A stretch of DNA of 64,000 nucleotides from assembly GCF_900170025.1 (NCBI RefSeq), contig NZ_FWEX01000006.1, forward strand, positions 1,635,089 through 1,699,088, given 5' to 3'. Numbering within the stretch: position 1 is the stretch's first letter; the number at the start of each line of letters is the position of its first letter. Origin of the DNA: Nitrospira sp. ND1. GTDB taxonomy: Bacteria; Nitrospirota; Nitrospiria; Nitrospirales; Nitrospiraceae. Shown here in pieces: positions 34,394 through 41,254 of the stretch. The notes below the pieces were generated by a model. It searched no databases and had not been told where the DNA came from. It saw only the letters and a list, made by a program, of their open reading frames with translations. The translations under genes were made by a program, and so were the position numbers.

Positions 34394-35395
34394 ATGGATT
34401 CTGGCTTCACCCTCACCATTGACTGGCTGGCCTTCACGGTCTTGGCGAGCAATCCCGAAGAGACCATGCGGGTCCTTGGTGGAGACTGGAGCAAGGCTAA
34501 GGGCGGGTTCCGAGGCTATCCCTTGTCCTGGATGAGAAGCGACGGTCTGCGTGGGGTCGGCAAATTGGGCACCAATGCCCCTCGTCGTCCGAATGAAATC
34601 CATGTGGATCTGTCGGGCGGCCTGGCGTCCGCCCTGACACTGGATCAAATCCGAACCCTCCTCCAGTGGGTGCATAAGCAGCAAGGACACGTCACGCGCA
34701 TTGATTGCGCCCTGGATGACCGGGCGGGAACGGTCCCGGTCAGGACGATTCGAGAGGCGGTTGCTGCAGGCCAGTGCGTCACGAGGGCGGCTCAAGTCCG
34801 GCATATCGTCTCAAACCTGACGCATGGGACCGGAGCGACGACGGGTGAGACGATGTATTTCGGGAGTCCTCAGAGTCAGACCTTATTGCGCATTTACGAC
34901 AAACGGCTGGAACTGCAGAGCAAAGGACAAGAGAACTGGCCGGAGTACGGGACTCGGTGGGAATTAGAGCTCAAAAAGGATCGCGCCGAACAGTGCGCAA
35001 GGGCACTGGCAACGTTAGACGAAACCGACTGGAAGGAGTTAGTCATTGGGTTGCTCCGGTCCTATGTGGATTTCCGGCAGACTTCAAACCATGCCGATGA
35101 AGAACGATACCGGGCTCCGATGCTGGAGTGGTACGCCCTCCTGACGGAGGGATTTCAAAAGGGGCGATTGGCCCAGGAGCAGCAGGTGCAGACCCTGCAA
35201 AATGTGAAACGATGGGTGAGTGACACCCTGACGCCGATGTTGGCGGTCATTTGTGCCACCCCTGGAGGGGAAGAATGGCTACTGGAAGAAATTGTCAGGG
35301 GCATCTCCAGGTGGAAGGACCGACACCGGAACTTGCTCAAACAGCCCGCTCGGTTTCACCGGTCTGCCGGCGGTCACGCGGGCAGCCCATGTTAG
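34394..35395 (+). CDS. Rolling-circle replication initiation factor (Rep_trans/NicK-like)
   Basis: A 333-residue protein of the replication initiation factor family found in rolling-circle plasmids, filamentous phages and the NicK relaxases of integrative elements. Seen in order: DWLAFTV near the N-terminus, NEIHVDLSGG (67-76), HVTRIDCALDD (99-109), METMYFG-like GETMYFGSPQSQTLLRIYDK (151-170) and WELELKKDRAE. Tyr168 in RIYDK is the likely nucleophile. The C-terminal 100 residues are helical. It is upstream of the excisionase-like and integrase genes and downstream of the hairpin cluster. Whether it supports autonomous replication, transfer, or both cannot be decided from the sequence. Confidence 0.85.
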   Translation: MDSGFTLTIDWLAFTVLASNPEETMRVLGGDWSKAKGGFRGYPLSWMRSDGLRGVGKLGTNAPRRPNEIHVDLSGGLASALTLDQIRTLLQWVHKQQGHVTRIDCALDDRAGTVPVRTIREAVAAGQCVTRAAQVRHIVSNLTHGTGATTGETMYFGSPQSQTLLRIYDKRLELQSKGQENWPEYGTRWELELKKDRAEQCARALATLDETDWKELVIGLLRSYVDFRQTSNHADEERYRAPMLEWYALLTEGFQKGRLAQEQQVQTLQNVKRWVSDTLTPMLAVICATPGGEEWLLEEIVRGISRWKDRHRNLLKQPARFHRSAGGHAGSPC

Positions 35396-35437
35396 GGGGA
35401 CTGGGGGTGTCGAGAGACTCCCCCGGTGTATCTGCAC

Positions 35438-35749
35438 ATGCTCAACGTCAAAGAGCTCTCGGCTTGGCTCAATATCAAGCCATCCACACTCTATCTCTGG
35501 GCCTCAGAGAACAAGATTCCCTGCCGGCGCATTCACGGTCTCGTCCGCTTTGAACCTGAGGCGATTCAGGCCTGGCTGAAGGGCTTTGAGACCAATTCCG
35601 TCAAGCCGTTCTCTCTGCCGACTCGCCACTACACCCGTGACCTTGACCAGCTCATTGAAGCCTCAAAACGCGAAGTCTATACTTCCCGTCACGGGGAAAC
35701 CATTCAGTCAAGCCTCATCCAGAAGGAGGATGCAGATGGGGCTGTTTAG
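35438..35749 (+). CDS. AlpA/excisionase-type helix-turn-helix protein
   Basis: A 103-residue protein with a MerR-like winged helix at residues 1-47: MLNVKELSAWLNIKPSTLYL, then ENKIPCRRIHGLVRFEP. This is the pattern of AlpA and excisionase proteins that bend DNA at attachment sites. The remaining 55 residues are polar with no recognised domain. ATG 35438 is chosen for the fold; ATG 35426 is possible. Its 3' end overlaps the integrase gene by 14 bases, linking translation of the two. Confidence 0.85.
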   Translation: MLNVKELSAWLNIKPSTLYLWASENKIPCRRIHGLVRFEPEAIQAWLKGFETNSVKPFSLPTRHYTRDLDQLIEASKREVYTSRHGETIQSSLIQKEDADGAV

Positions 35750-36809
35750 ACGCAATAAAGTATGGTGGATGACGTTCATTCATCAGGGCCAGCAAGTACG
35801 ACGGTCCACAGGGACAACGGACAAGCGCCTCGCAGAAGCGATTCTCGGGAAAGTACGGGTCAAGATTGTTGAGGGCCGATTCTTTGACACGTTGGAAGCC
35901 AAAGACCATACGTTCAACGACATGATGGATCGATACCTGAAAGAGCGATCAATCACCAAAGCCCCGGCAAGCCGACGGCGGGACGAGCAGTGCCTCACGC
36001 ATTTACGAAGTGCGTTTGGCTCCTTGAATCTTGCAGAAGTCACACCGAAACTTCTTGCCGCCTACAAGGCGAAGAGGCGTGAGACGGCCAAGCCAGCCAC
36101 GGTCAATAAAGAACTCGGCTTGGTTCGGCATAGCTTCAACGTGGCTATCCGAGAGTGGGAATGGTGTCGAGACAATCCCATGCAGAGAGTCTGCATGGAG
36201 AAAGTGCGCAACGAGCGCGACCGGTGGCTGTCCTCGGATGAAGAGGGCCGATTACTGGCTCATTCGGCACCGTGGCTGCAGGACATCATTGTCTTTGCCT
36301 TAAACACCGGCATGCGGCGAGGCGAGATTCTCAACTTGCAATGGCAAGCCATAGACCTCAATCGGCAGGTCCTGGTGGTGATGCGAAGCAAGAATGGCGA
36401 GAAGCGGACTGTCCCGCTCAACGGTCGGTTAACGGACTTGCTGAAGAGAAAAGCGTCAAAGAGGGCAGCAGGCTCGTTCGTGTTTGCGAGTTCAGCTGAG
36501 ACGCTATTCGACGCTCGAAACCTCACGCGATCATTCAGACTCGCGGCAACGAAGGCAGCGTTGAGCGATTTCCGCTTTCACGATTTGAGACACACCTTTG
36601 CCACTCGGCTCGCACAAGCTGGTGTCGATTTGTACAAGGTGCAACGTCTGTTGGGGCACAAAACAGCAGCTATGACGCAGCGCTACGCGCATCATTCGCC
36701 GGAGAGTTTAAGAGAGGGAGTGTTGATTCTGGAGCGCGTTCACCCTCAGATATCACAAAACTATCACAATGAGGGTGGAGCCGTCGGAGAGTGTTGTGCA
36801 AGTGCTTGA
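35736..36809 (+). CDS. Tyrosine recombinase/integrase of the element
   Basis: A 357-residue site-specific recombinase. An arm-binding/SAM-like N-terminal region (about 60-150) precedes the catalytic domain with R194 (NTGMRRGEIL), K219 (RSKNGEKRTVPL), H282 and R285 (FHDLRHTFATRL), H308 (LLGHKTAAMTQ) and nucleophile Y317 (QRYAHHS). All catalytic residues are present, so it is probably active. GGAGG lies 6 bases before ATG 35736. Its stop is 3 bases from the right attachment repeat, next to the tRNA-Gly target gene, the usual position for such integrases. Confidence 0.95.
   Translation: MGLFRRNKVWWMTFIHQGQQVRRSTGTTDKRLAEAILGKVRVKIVEGRFFDTLEAKDHTFNDMMDRYLKERSITKAPASRRRDEQCLTHLRSAFGSLNLAEVTPKLLAAYKAKRRETAKPATVNKELGLVRHSFNVAIREWEWCRDNPMQRVCMEKVRNERDRWLSSDEEGRLLAHSAPWLQDIIVFALNTGMRRGEILNLQWQAIDLNRQVLVVMRSKNGEKRTVPLNGRLTDLLKRKASKRAAGSFVFASSAETLFDARNLTRSFRLAATKAALSDFRFHDLRHTFATRLAQAGVDLYKVQRLLGHKTAAMTQRYAHHSPESLREGVLILERVHPQISQNYHNEGGAVGECCASA
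36741..36777. repeat. Phased direct repeats inside an inverted repeat at right end
   Basis: TATCACAA occurs at 36751-36758 and 36762-36769, an 11-bp period. The pair is enclosed by CACCCTCA (36741-36748) and its complement TGAGGGTG (36770-36777). The repeats resemble the CTAGCACA pair at the left end. They lie in the integrase 3' coding end and are candidate arm sites; the dyad could also end the transcript. Confidence 0.55.
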
Positions 36810-36812
36810 GAA

Positions 36813-36860
36813 AATTGGAGCGGGAAACGGGATTTGAACCCGCGACCCTCGCCTTGGCAA
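36813..36860 (-). repeat. Right attachment repeat within tRNA-Gly
   Basis: 48 bp identical to 32722-32769, covering tRNA nucleotides 31 to 75 plus three bases past CCA. Here it is joined to the true 5' half of the tRNA, so the target gene is preserved. Confidence 0.95.
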
Positions 36861-36890
36861 GGCGATGCTCTACCACTGAGCTATTCCCGC
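36816..36890 (-). tRNA. tRNA-Gly (anticodon GCC)
   Basis: A 75-nt tRNA including encoded CCA. It has a seven-pair acceptor stem beginning GCGGGAA, a D arm GCTC/GAGC, an anticodon stem TCGCC/GGCGA with loop TTGCCAA, a T arm with loop TTCAAAT, and discriminator T. All stems pair, with one G-T pair in the T arm. It is the integration target of the adjacent element. Confidence 0.97.
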
Positions 36891-36912
36891 TTCCACCGAC
36901 AGAAGAAGCGGG

Positions 36913-36942
36913 ATTCTACCGGCCATGCGTAAAGACTGTCAA
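36913..36942 (-). promoter_or_regulatory. Sigma-70 promoter for tRNA-Gly
   Basis: On the minus strand TTGACA (36937-36942) and TAGAAT (36913-36918) are separated by 18 bases; transcription would start about 16 bases before the mature tRNA. It lies on the chromosomal side, so expression does not depend on the element. Confidence 0.8.
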
Positions 36943-37173
36943 GCCGGGCAGCAGAAATATCGTCATGACAGAGACTCTACGTAGCTGCCTACGCGGGGCC
37001 ACTGTCAAAGCCGACCATCTGCACGAAGCGCGGGTGGCCCCTTTTCTCGCAAACATACAGCCTTTCGACTCAGACCTGCGTGCTTCTTCTGTCCACTTGA
37101 CGGACCTGCGGGGCTTGAGTAGAGTAATTCCAATGTCGGCCCACTCCATCCTCATCAGCGAGGTACCCTTAGC

Positions 37174-37503
37174 GTGACCTCACGTCCTCAGCCGTCCGCG
37201 CCTTTTGCAGCACAAGCCATTCCCTTCGACGAGTATCTCGCATCGGGCAAGATCCCCGAGGGGCTTCTCACGAGTGAATACATCGGGCAACAGTTTGTTG
37301 AGCGATTGGTTCACTACGTACTGAGCGTTCCTGCCGGGAGCTACACGATGGCACAACTCAGCCGTCTTCTCGAGGAGCTGGATCCACGCGCCCAGGTCTT
37401 CTTTTTCAAGCGACTGAAAGAAAATAGTCCGGATAGTCTGAAAGATTTTGCCCCGCTGTATTATGGATTCATGAACGAGTTTCATTCCCTCCTGTTTACG
37501 TAA
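37174..37503 (+). CDS. Hypothetical protein, 109 aa
   Basis: A mostly helical soluble protein with no domain I recognise. It includes FDEYLASGKIPEGLLTSEYI and SYTMAQLSRLLEELDPRAQV. GTG 37174 has GAGG about 10 bases upstream. It lies between the tRNA-Gly gene and another small unknown gene that has its own promoter. Confidence 0.55.
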   Translation: MTSRPQPSAPFAAQAIPFDEYLASGKIPEGLLTSEYIGQQFVERLVHYVLSVPAGSYTMAQLSRLLEELDPRAQVFFFKRLKENSPDSLKDFAPLYYGFMNEFHSLLFT

Positions 37504-37527
37504 GTCACTGCCCAGTAAAAAAATACC

Positions 37528-37555
37528 TTGTCGGCCCCCCATTCTCAGGTATAAT
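37528..37555 (+). promoter_or_regulatory. Candidate sigma-70 promoter
   Basis: TTGTCG (37528-37533), 16-base spacer, TATAAT (37550-37555), 32 bases upstream of the ATG at 37588. The exact -10 box makes it credible. Confidence 0.6.
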
Positions 37556-37587
37556 CACGAGAACCTCTTAATGAGCCAAGGAGCACT

Positions 37588-37956
37588 ATGAATCCCACGT
37601 TACAGCGCGCTGTTACGAGTTTTTATAATCTGGTGTACGAAGCCCAGACTTTCGCGACCACCATGTCTCGGATCGACACCGCCGAGCAGGAACACTATGC
37701 CGGGCGGATCGAAGGGCTGAACTGGGTCTTGGATCGCTGTCAGGAGCTGGAGGACATGGATGCCAATATCACTCCCACGACACTGCAACGTGTCCTGACG
37801 GAAGTGAAATCGGACTTGGATCATGAGCTCTCCGTACAGCGGCGCGAAAAAGGCCGACGGGCCGACGGACGCGAGGAAGCCCTGACCTTCGTGGCGGACT
37901 ACTTGTCCAGCCTGATCACGGCAACTGAGATCGAATCCGCCAAAACCTCCGTGTAA
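37588..37956 (+). CDS. Hypothetical helical protein, 122 aa
   Basis: A charged, all-helical protein without signal peptide. AAGGAG lies 5 bases before the ATG, and a TATAAT promoter precedes it, so it is a real gene. Helices include FYNLVYEAQTFATTMSRIDT and DHELSVQRREKGRRADG. No family is recognised. Confidence 0.75.
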   Translation: MNPTLQRAVTSFYNLVYEAQTFATTMSRIDTAEQEHYAGRIEGLNWVLDRCQELEDMDANITPTTLQRVLTEVKSDLDHELSVQRREKGRRADGREEALTFVADYLSSLITATEIESAKTSV

Positions 37957-38013
37957 CCGCCTGTCGATTGTCTCCAGGCTTATCCTTCGTCATGGCCTCC
38001 TCCGAGGGCGACT

Positions 38014-38253
38014 ATGGCCCGTGAGTGGATCATCTTCGCCGTTTGTCTCGGCTTGGGAGGCCATATTGCCCTTGCCGTGGTGTTGCACGCGCCTGACCTG
38101 TGGCCATGGAGCAAAGCCTGGCTCTACGGGTTGCTCTCAGGCGTCGCGCTCTATGTCCTGGTTCAGGTCATCCGTTCACTCTGGTGGATTTTTCGCGGCA
38201 GGAACGCTGAGGAGCCGGAAACACCCGAGGATCAACGTATCGGCCATCCTTGA
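38014..38253 (+). CDS. Small two-helix membrane protein, 79 aa
   Basis: Two transmembrane segments (about 6-25 and 37-58) joined by HAPDLWPWSKAW, with a polar, acidic C-terminal tail from residue 64. GAGGG lies about 6 bases before ATG 38014. It lies 57 bases after the 122-aa unknown gene and may be co-transcribed with it. Function unknown. Confidence 0.65.
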   Translation: MAREWIIFAVCLGLGGHIALAVVLHAPDLWPWSKAWLYGLLSGVALYVLVQVIRSLWWIFRGRNAEEPETPEDQRIGHP

Positions 38254-38316
38254 TTCCAATCCAGGCAGGCATCGTCCTGTTGCGCCGCATCGATCTCCCT
38301 CAGTAGAATACCGCTC

Positions 38317-38604
38317 ATGCAGCCACGTTCGAACAGACCCTCGCCGCTCAATTGGCCTCCAAGCGCCATGCGCCCGCGCCCCGCACCGTCACAACCTGGT
38401 CAACGCCAGACAGATCAATATGACTCGTTCAACGCTTCCCTGCTGTACTGCGGACAATGTCGCCAGGCAACTCCTACGCGCCAACGGCTCCTGCTCGTCC
38501 TGCCGACAGGGAATCTCTACGAATACCTCTGCGCTCAATGCGGAGCCTCCACCGGCTCCAAGACGGAAAGTGCTTCGGCCGAAGGTGGACTGCTCGCCCC
38601 GTAA
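38317..38604 (+). CDS. Small zinc-ribbon-like protein, 95 aa
   Basis: A proline-rich, disordered N-terminus (about 1-38) is followed by a likely four-cysteine zinc ribbon: CGQC at about 45-48 and CAQC at about 72-75, with RQRLLLVLPTGNLYEYL between. No further domain. There is no good ribosome binding site at ATG 38317, so the start may lie elsewhere in the frame. Function unknown; the ribbon could contact nucleic acid or protein. Confidence 0.55.
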   Translation: MQPRSNRPSPLNWPPSAMRPRPAPSQPGQRQTDQYDSFNASLLYCGQCRQATPTRQRLLLVLPTGNLYEYLCAQCGASTGSKTESASAEGGLLAP

Positions 38605-38762
38605 CCATTCGTGCCGCAATCCAGTGCCAGACGGTCGCTTCGGCGCGTACGCTCACGCATGACACGCCGAGTTATAAGCCGGGATCGTCAACGCCCATGG
38701 CAAGCGCGAACGCCTGCCAAGGGAGTACTCGCATTGGAGAAGAGAGGACCGAGGGAGGGTAA

Positions 38763-39023
38763 TCAGGAAACCTGTTCGAGAGGGATACCTTCGTCGATCA
38801 ACATGACAGGAATGTCTTCTCGTACGGGGTAGAGAATCTTGTTGTCGGATCGGATCAATCCTCCATCGAGCTTCTCCGTAACCGGCTTGTGGGCTTTATT
38901 TTTGAGCGCCCCGCGCTCGATCGCACCGTTCACCTTTTGAATCAACTGCTCATCGGCAAGAGCCACGGCCTGCTTCGTTTCGGGGCAACAAAGAATGGCT
39001 AACAGATCCTTGTCGAGGTTCAC
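38763..39023 (-). CDS. Trm112/UPF0434-like small protein
   Basis: An 86-residue member of the Trm112 family: DKDLLAILCCPETKQAVAL near the N-terminus and NKILYPVREDIPVMLIDEGI near the C-terminus. Eukaryotic Trm112 activates methyltransferases; the bacterial YcaR-like members are poorly understood. GTG 39023 with AGGA about 7 bases upstream places the start just before the conserved region. It is divergent from the DUF502 gene. Confidence 0.85.
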   Translation of the reverse strand: MNLDKDLLAILCCPETKQAVALADEQLIQKVNGAIERGALKNKAHKPVTEKLDGGLIRSDNKILYPVREDIPVMLIDEGIPLEQVS

Positions 39024-39202
39024 CTTTTTTCCTGCGGCATCGCTCACAATATCTCTCACAATCCCACCCGATAGGGGTGACTGAACGGTTACCGGAAAGA
39101 TAGTCCAAATGAATCGACAGATCAAGAAGATACCAAATCGCCCCCCTTTCTGATATCGTCATTGATCTATTCCTCCTTCACTCACCAACATCGGGGCGCG
39201 AC

Positions 39203-39829
39203 GTGACTGCTTCGCATCGGCTCGGACGCATTTTCCTTACCGGACTCCTCGTGCTCCTTCCGGCTTGGACAACGTTTCTCATTTTGGCCGCGCTGTTTGA
39301 GACACTGGATTCCTTCTTGCTCAATCTCATCGGCCGGCAGATCCAGCCCTATGCCCCGGGACTCGGCCTCCTGCTGCTCATTGGAATGGTACTCACGGTC
39401 GGGGCCATTGCGACCCAGGTCATCGGACAACGAGTTGTACGCTGGACCGAGTCCGTCCTGGACCGGATTCCCTTGATTCGCAGCATCTATATGACACTCA
39501 AGGGTATGACGGATTTACTGAACTACCGGGCACGCTTCGGACAAAGCACCGTGGTGGCCTTCCCTTTTCCACGCGACGGCCTTTGGGCCCTGGGTTTTGT
39601 CATGGGCTCTCCACCGGCGGCACTTCAAATCGCACCAATGGTGGAATTGGTGATGGTCTTTGTCCCGACTGCCATCCATCCCTTCACGGGATACTTGGCC
39701 TTGATTCCCAAAACACAATTACACCCGCTGAACCTGTTGCCGGAAGAGGCATTGAAGTTGGAGTTTTCAGCGGGACTCTATCGCCCCTTACCAGGCTGGC
39801 TGACGTCGCCGGCACGTAACCCATCATGA
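39203..39829 (+). CDS. DUF502 family membrane protein
   Basis: A 208-residue protein with two N-terminal transmembrane segments (about 9-31 and 51-75) and a C-terminal soluble domain. The family signature is seen in RIPLIRSIYMTLKGMTDLL and FPFPRDGLWALGFVMG. The biochemical role is unknown. The start is GTG 39203 with no clear ribosome binding site. Its stop overlaps the start of the GNAT gene (ATGA). Confidence 0.88.
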   Translation: MTASHRLGRIFLTGLLVLLPAWTTFLILAALFETLDSFLLNLIGRQIQPYAPGLGLLLLIGMVLTVGAIATQVIGQRVVRWTESVLDRIPLIRSIYMTLKGMTDLLNYRARFGQSTVVAFPFPRDGLWALGFVMGSPPAALQIAPMVELVMVFVPTAIHPFTGYLALIPKTQLHPLNLLPEEALKLEFSAGLYRPLPGWLTSPARNPS

Positions 39830-40344
39830 GTCTAGCCGATAGCCTGACCGTACGTCCCGCCACACTGGAAGACCTCGACGCGCTCACGACATTCAGCGCC
39901 GCCATGGCCCTGGAAACTGAGCAACGCACACTGGATCACGCACGCTTACGCCTGGGAACCCAAGCGGTTCTCGAACAGCCTGAACGAGGGCGGTTTTACG
40001 TGGCAGACTTGCGGCCAGAGCCGCCAGCCGATAGAGTAACCGTAGGCCAGCTGCTCCTCACGTACGAGTGGAGCGATTGGCGGAACGCCCAATTCTGGTG
40101 GATCCAGAGTGTGTACGTACACCCTGACTGGCGACGCAAAGGCATTTATCGGTCGATGCATGGCGCCATCATCAACCTCGCTCGATCACAACCGGGTGTG
40201 TGCGGTGTCCGGCTGTACGTCGAAGGCGACAATCACATCGCCAAATGCGTCTATGAACGAGTCGGGCTCTCGCCATCCAGCTACCAGGTGTACGAGTCTG
40301 ATTTTGTCCTACCCACCCCCCACAGCGCCCGCACAAAGGCGTAA
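39826..40344 (+). CDS. GNAT family N-acetyltransferase
   Basis: A 172-residue acetyltransferase domain. The acetyl-CoA loop is seen as VYVHPDWRRKGIYRSMH (about 96-112), preceded by FWWIQS and followed by GVRLYVEGDNHIAKCVYERV typical of motif B. The substrate cannot be read from the sequence. Its start overlaps the DUF502 stop by four bases, so translation is coupled. Confidence 0.88.
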   Translation: MSLADSLTVRPATLEDLDALTTFSAAMALETEQRTLDHARLRLGTQAVLEQPERGRFYVADLRPEPPADRVTVGQLLLTYEWSDWRNAQFWWIQSVYVHPDWRRKGIYRSMHGAIINLARSQPGVCGVRLYVEGDNHIAKCVYERVGLSPSSYQVYESDFVLPTPHSARTKA

Positions 40345-40379
40345 GTTAGTCCGATCGACGGCCGCATAAGGAGGATCAC

Positions 40380-40760
40380 ATGCGACGAGTGAGTGTGCTG
40401 TTGGTTCTGATGCTCCTGACACTGAATGCCTGCGCGTTCAGCCGAGGCACCCTCGGCGACGAGATCAAGACCGAAACCGTCAACTCCATCAAGAAGGGAG
40501 TGACCACCAGGTCCGAAGTCCTGGCTCTACTCGGTGCTCCTGACCGACTCCTTCAACTGAACGGACGTGATCTCTTTCAGTACTACCGGTACGATGCCAA
40601 GGTCGGCAGTCTGCTGTTGATCGTGCTCAATTTTTCGCGCGTGTCGGTCAAGAGCGACGATCTGTTTGTGGTGATCAACCGCGAAGGGACCGTCGAGGAA
40701 GTAATCGCGTCAAAACGAACAGAGGGCCTGGAATTCCGCTTCTGGCCATTCGGAGACTAA
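40380..40760 (+). CDS. SmpA/OmlA (BamE)-like lipoprotein
   Basis: A 126-residue predicted lipoprotein with lipobox LNAC (C18). The rest has the BamE-like pattern IKKGVTTRSEVLALLGAPDR then FQYYRYD and a C-terminal beta-strand region. AAGGAGG precedes ATG 40380. A similar lipoprotein gene follows after 4 bases. Whether it belongs to the BAM complex is not shown by the sequence; many small lipoproteins share this fold. Confidence 0.82.
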   Translation: MRRVSVLLVLMLLTLNACAFSRGTLGDEIKTETVNSIKKGVTTRSEVLALLGAPDRLLQLNGRDLFQYYRYDAKVGSLLLIVLNFSRVSVKSDDLFVVINREGTVEEVIASKRTEGLEFRFWPFGD

Positions 40761-40764
40761 GGTC

Positions 40765-41187
40765 ATGACAGGCTGGAACCGCTCGGTCACGCTGCTGTGC
40801 TCCGCAGTCATTGCCCTGGCTTTGGCCGGCTGTAACGTGGCTCGCCTCACGATCAACACCCCCCTGACGCCGGAATCGGTAGCCTTCATTGCGGAAGGCC
40901 GCACCACCCTGGCCGATGTCGTCGACACACTCGGAGCACCGGATTCCATTACCGATACGGAAACAGGAACTATCGTCACCTACCGGTTCCTCAACGCCAA
41001 ATATTCGCGGGTCAATTTCGGCTGGCTACTGAAACCCTGGTCGCCCGTGGATCCCGACCTCGTGTTCTCGCGCTCCGGCCTCGGCACAGACGCGTTCGAA
41101 CTCCTGTGCGACGACCATTGGATTGTCACCCACCATGCCTTTGTGCGTCACCGCCCCGCACCGCCGTTCACACCCTATCCGTTCTGA
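40765..41187 (+). CDS. Small lipoprotein with SmpA-like repeat
   Basis: A 140-residue predicted lipoprotein with lipobox LAGC (C23). It has the same module as its neighbour (FIAEGRTTLADVVDTLGAPD, then GTIVTYRFLNAKYS), suggesting a tandem duplication with divergence. The C-terminus is proline-rich. It is co-transcribed with the preceding lipoprotein gene, 4 bases apart. Confidence 0.78.
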   Translation: MTGWNRSVTLLCSAVIALALAGCNVARLTINTPLTPESVAFIAEGRTTLADVVDTLGAPDSITDTETGTIVTYRFLNAKYSRVNFGWLLKPWSPVDPDLVFSRSGLGTDAFELLCDDHWIVTHHAFVRHRPAPPFTPYPF

Positions 41188-41218
41188 CCCCTCTGCACAT
41201 ACGCCTCGCATCGGTGAA

Positions 41219-41247
41219 TTGCCGCCCCCGGCACATCTCGTTATAAT
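41219..41247 (+). promoter_or_regulatory. Sigma-70 promoter for the LOG gene
   Basis: TTGCCG (41219-41224), 17-base spacer, TATAAT (41242-41247). The expected transcription start falls at about the ATG at 41255, so the transcript may be leaderless. Confidence 0.65.
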
Positions 41248-41254
41248 GCCGCTC

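Larger units (their letters stand above)
32722..36860. mobile_element. Integrated element of 4,091 bp in tRNA-Gly(GCC)
   Basis: Bounded by identical 48-bp direct repeats at 32722-32769 and 36813-36860 that copy the 3' part of tRNA-Gly from its anticodon loop to just past CCA. The right copy is part of the intact tRNA gene; the left is an orphan fragment, as expected after site-specific integration. It carries, in order, a leftward TonB-domain lipoprotein gene, a small RHH-like gene, a rolling-circle initiator, an excisionase-like gene and a tyrosine integrase whose stop is 3 bases from the right repeat. No coat, coupling ATPase or secretion genes are present, so it is an integrative plasmid-like or satellite-like element, possibly mobilised by helpers. 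Function is inferred. Confidence 0.93.

Noticed and set aside
36791-37177. Open frame of 128 codons across tRNA-Gly
   Set aside because: It reads antisense through the tRNA gene (RETGFEPATLALARRC is the typical false peptide) and then through non-coding sequence with no ribosome binding site.
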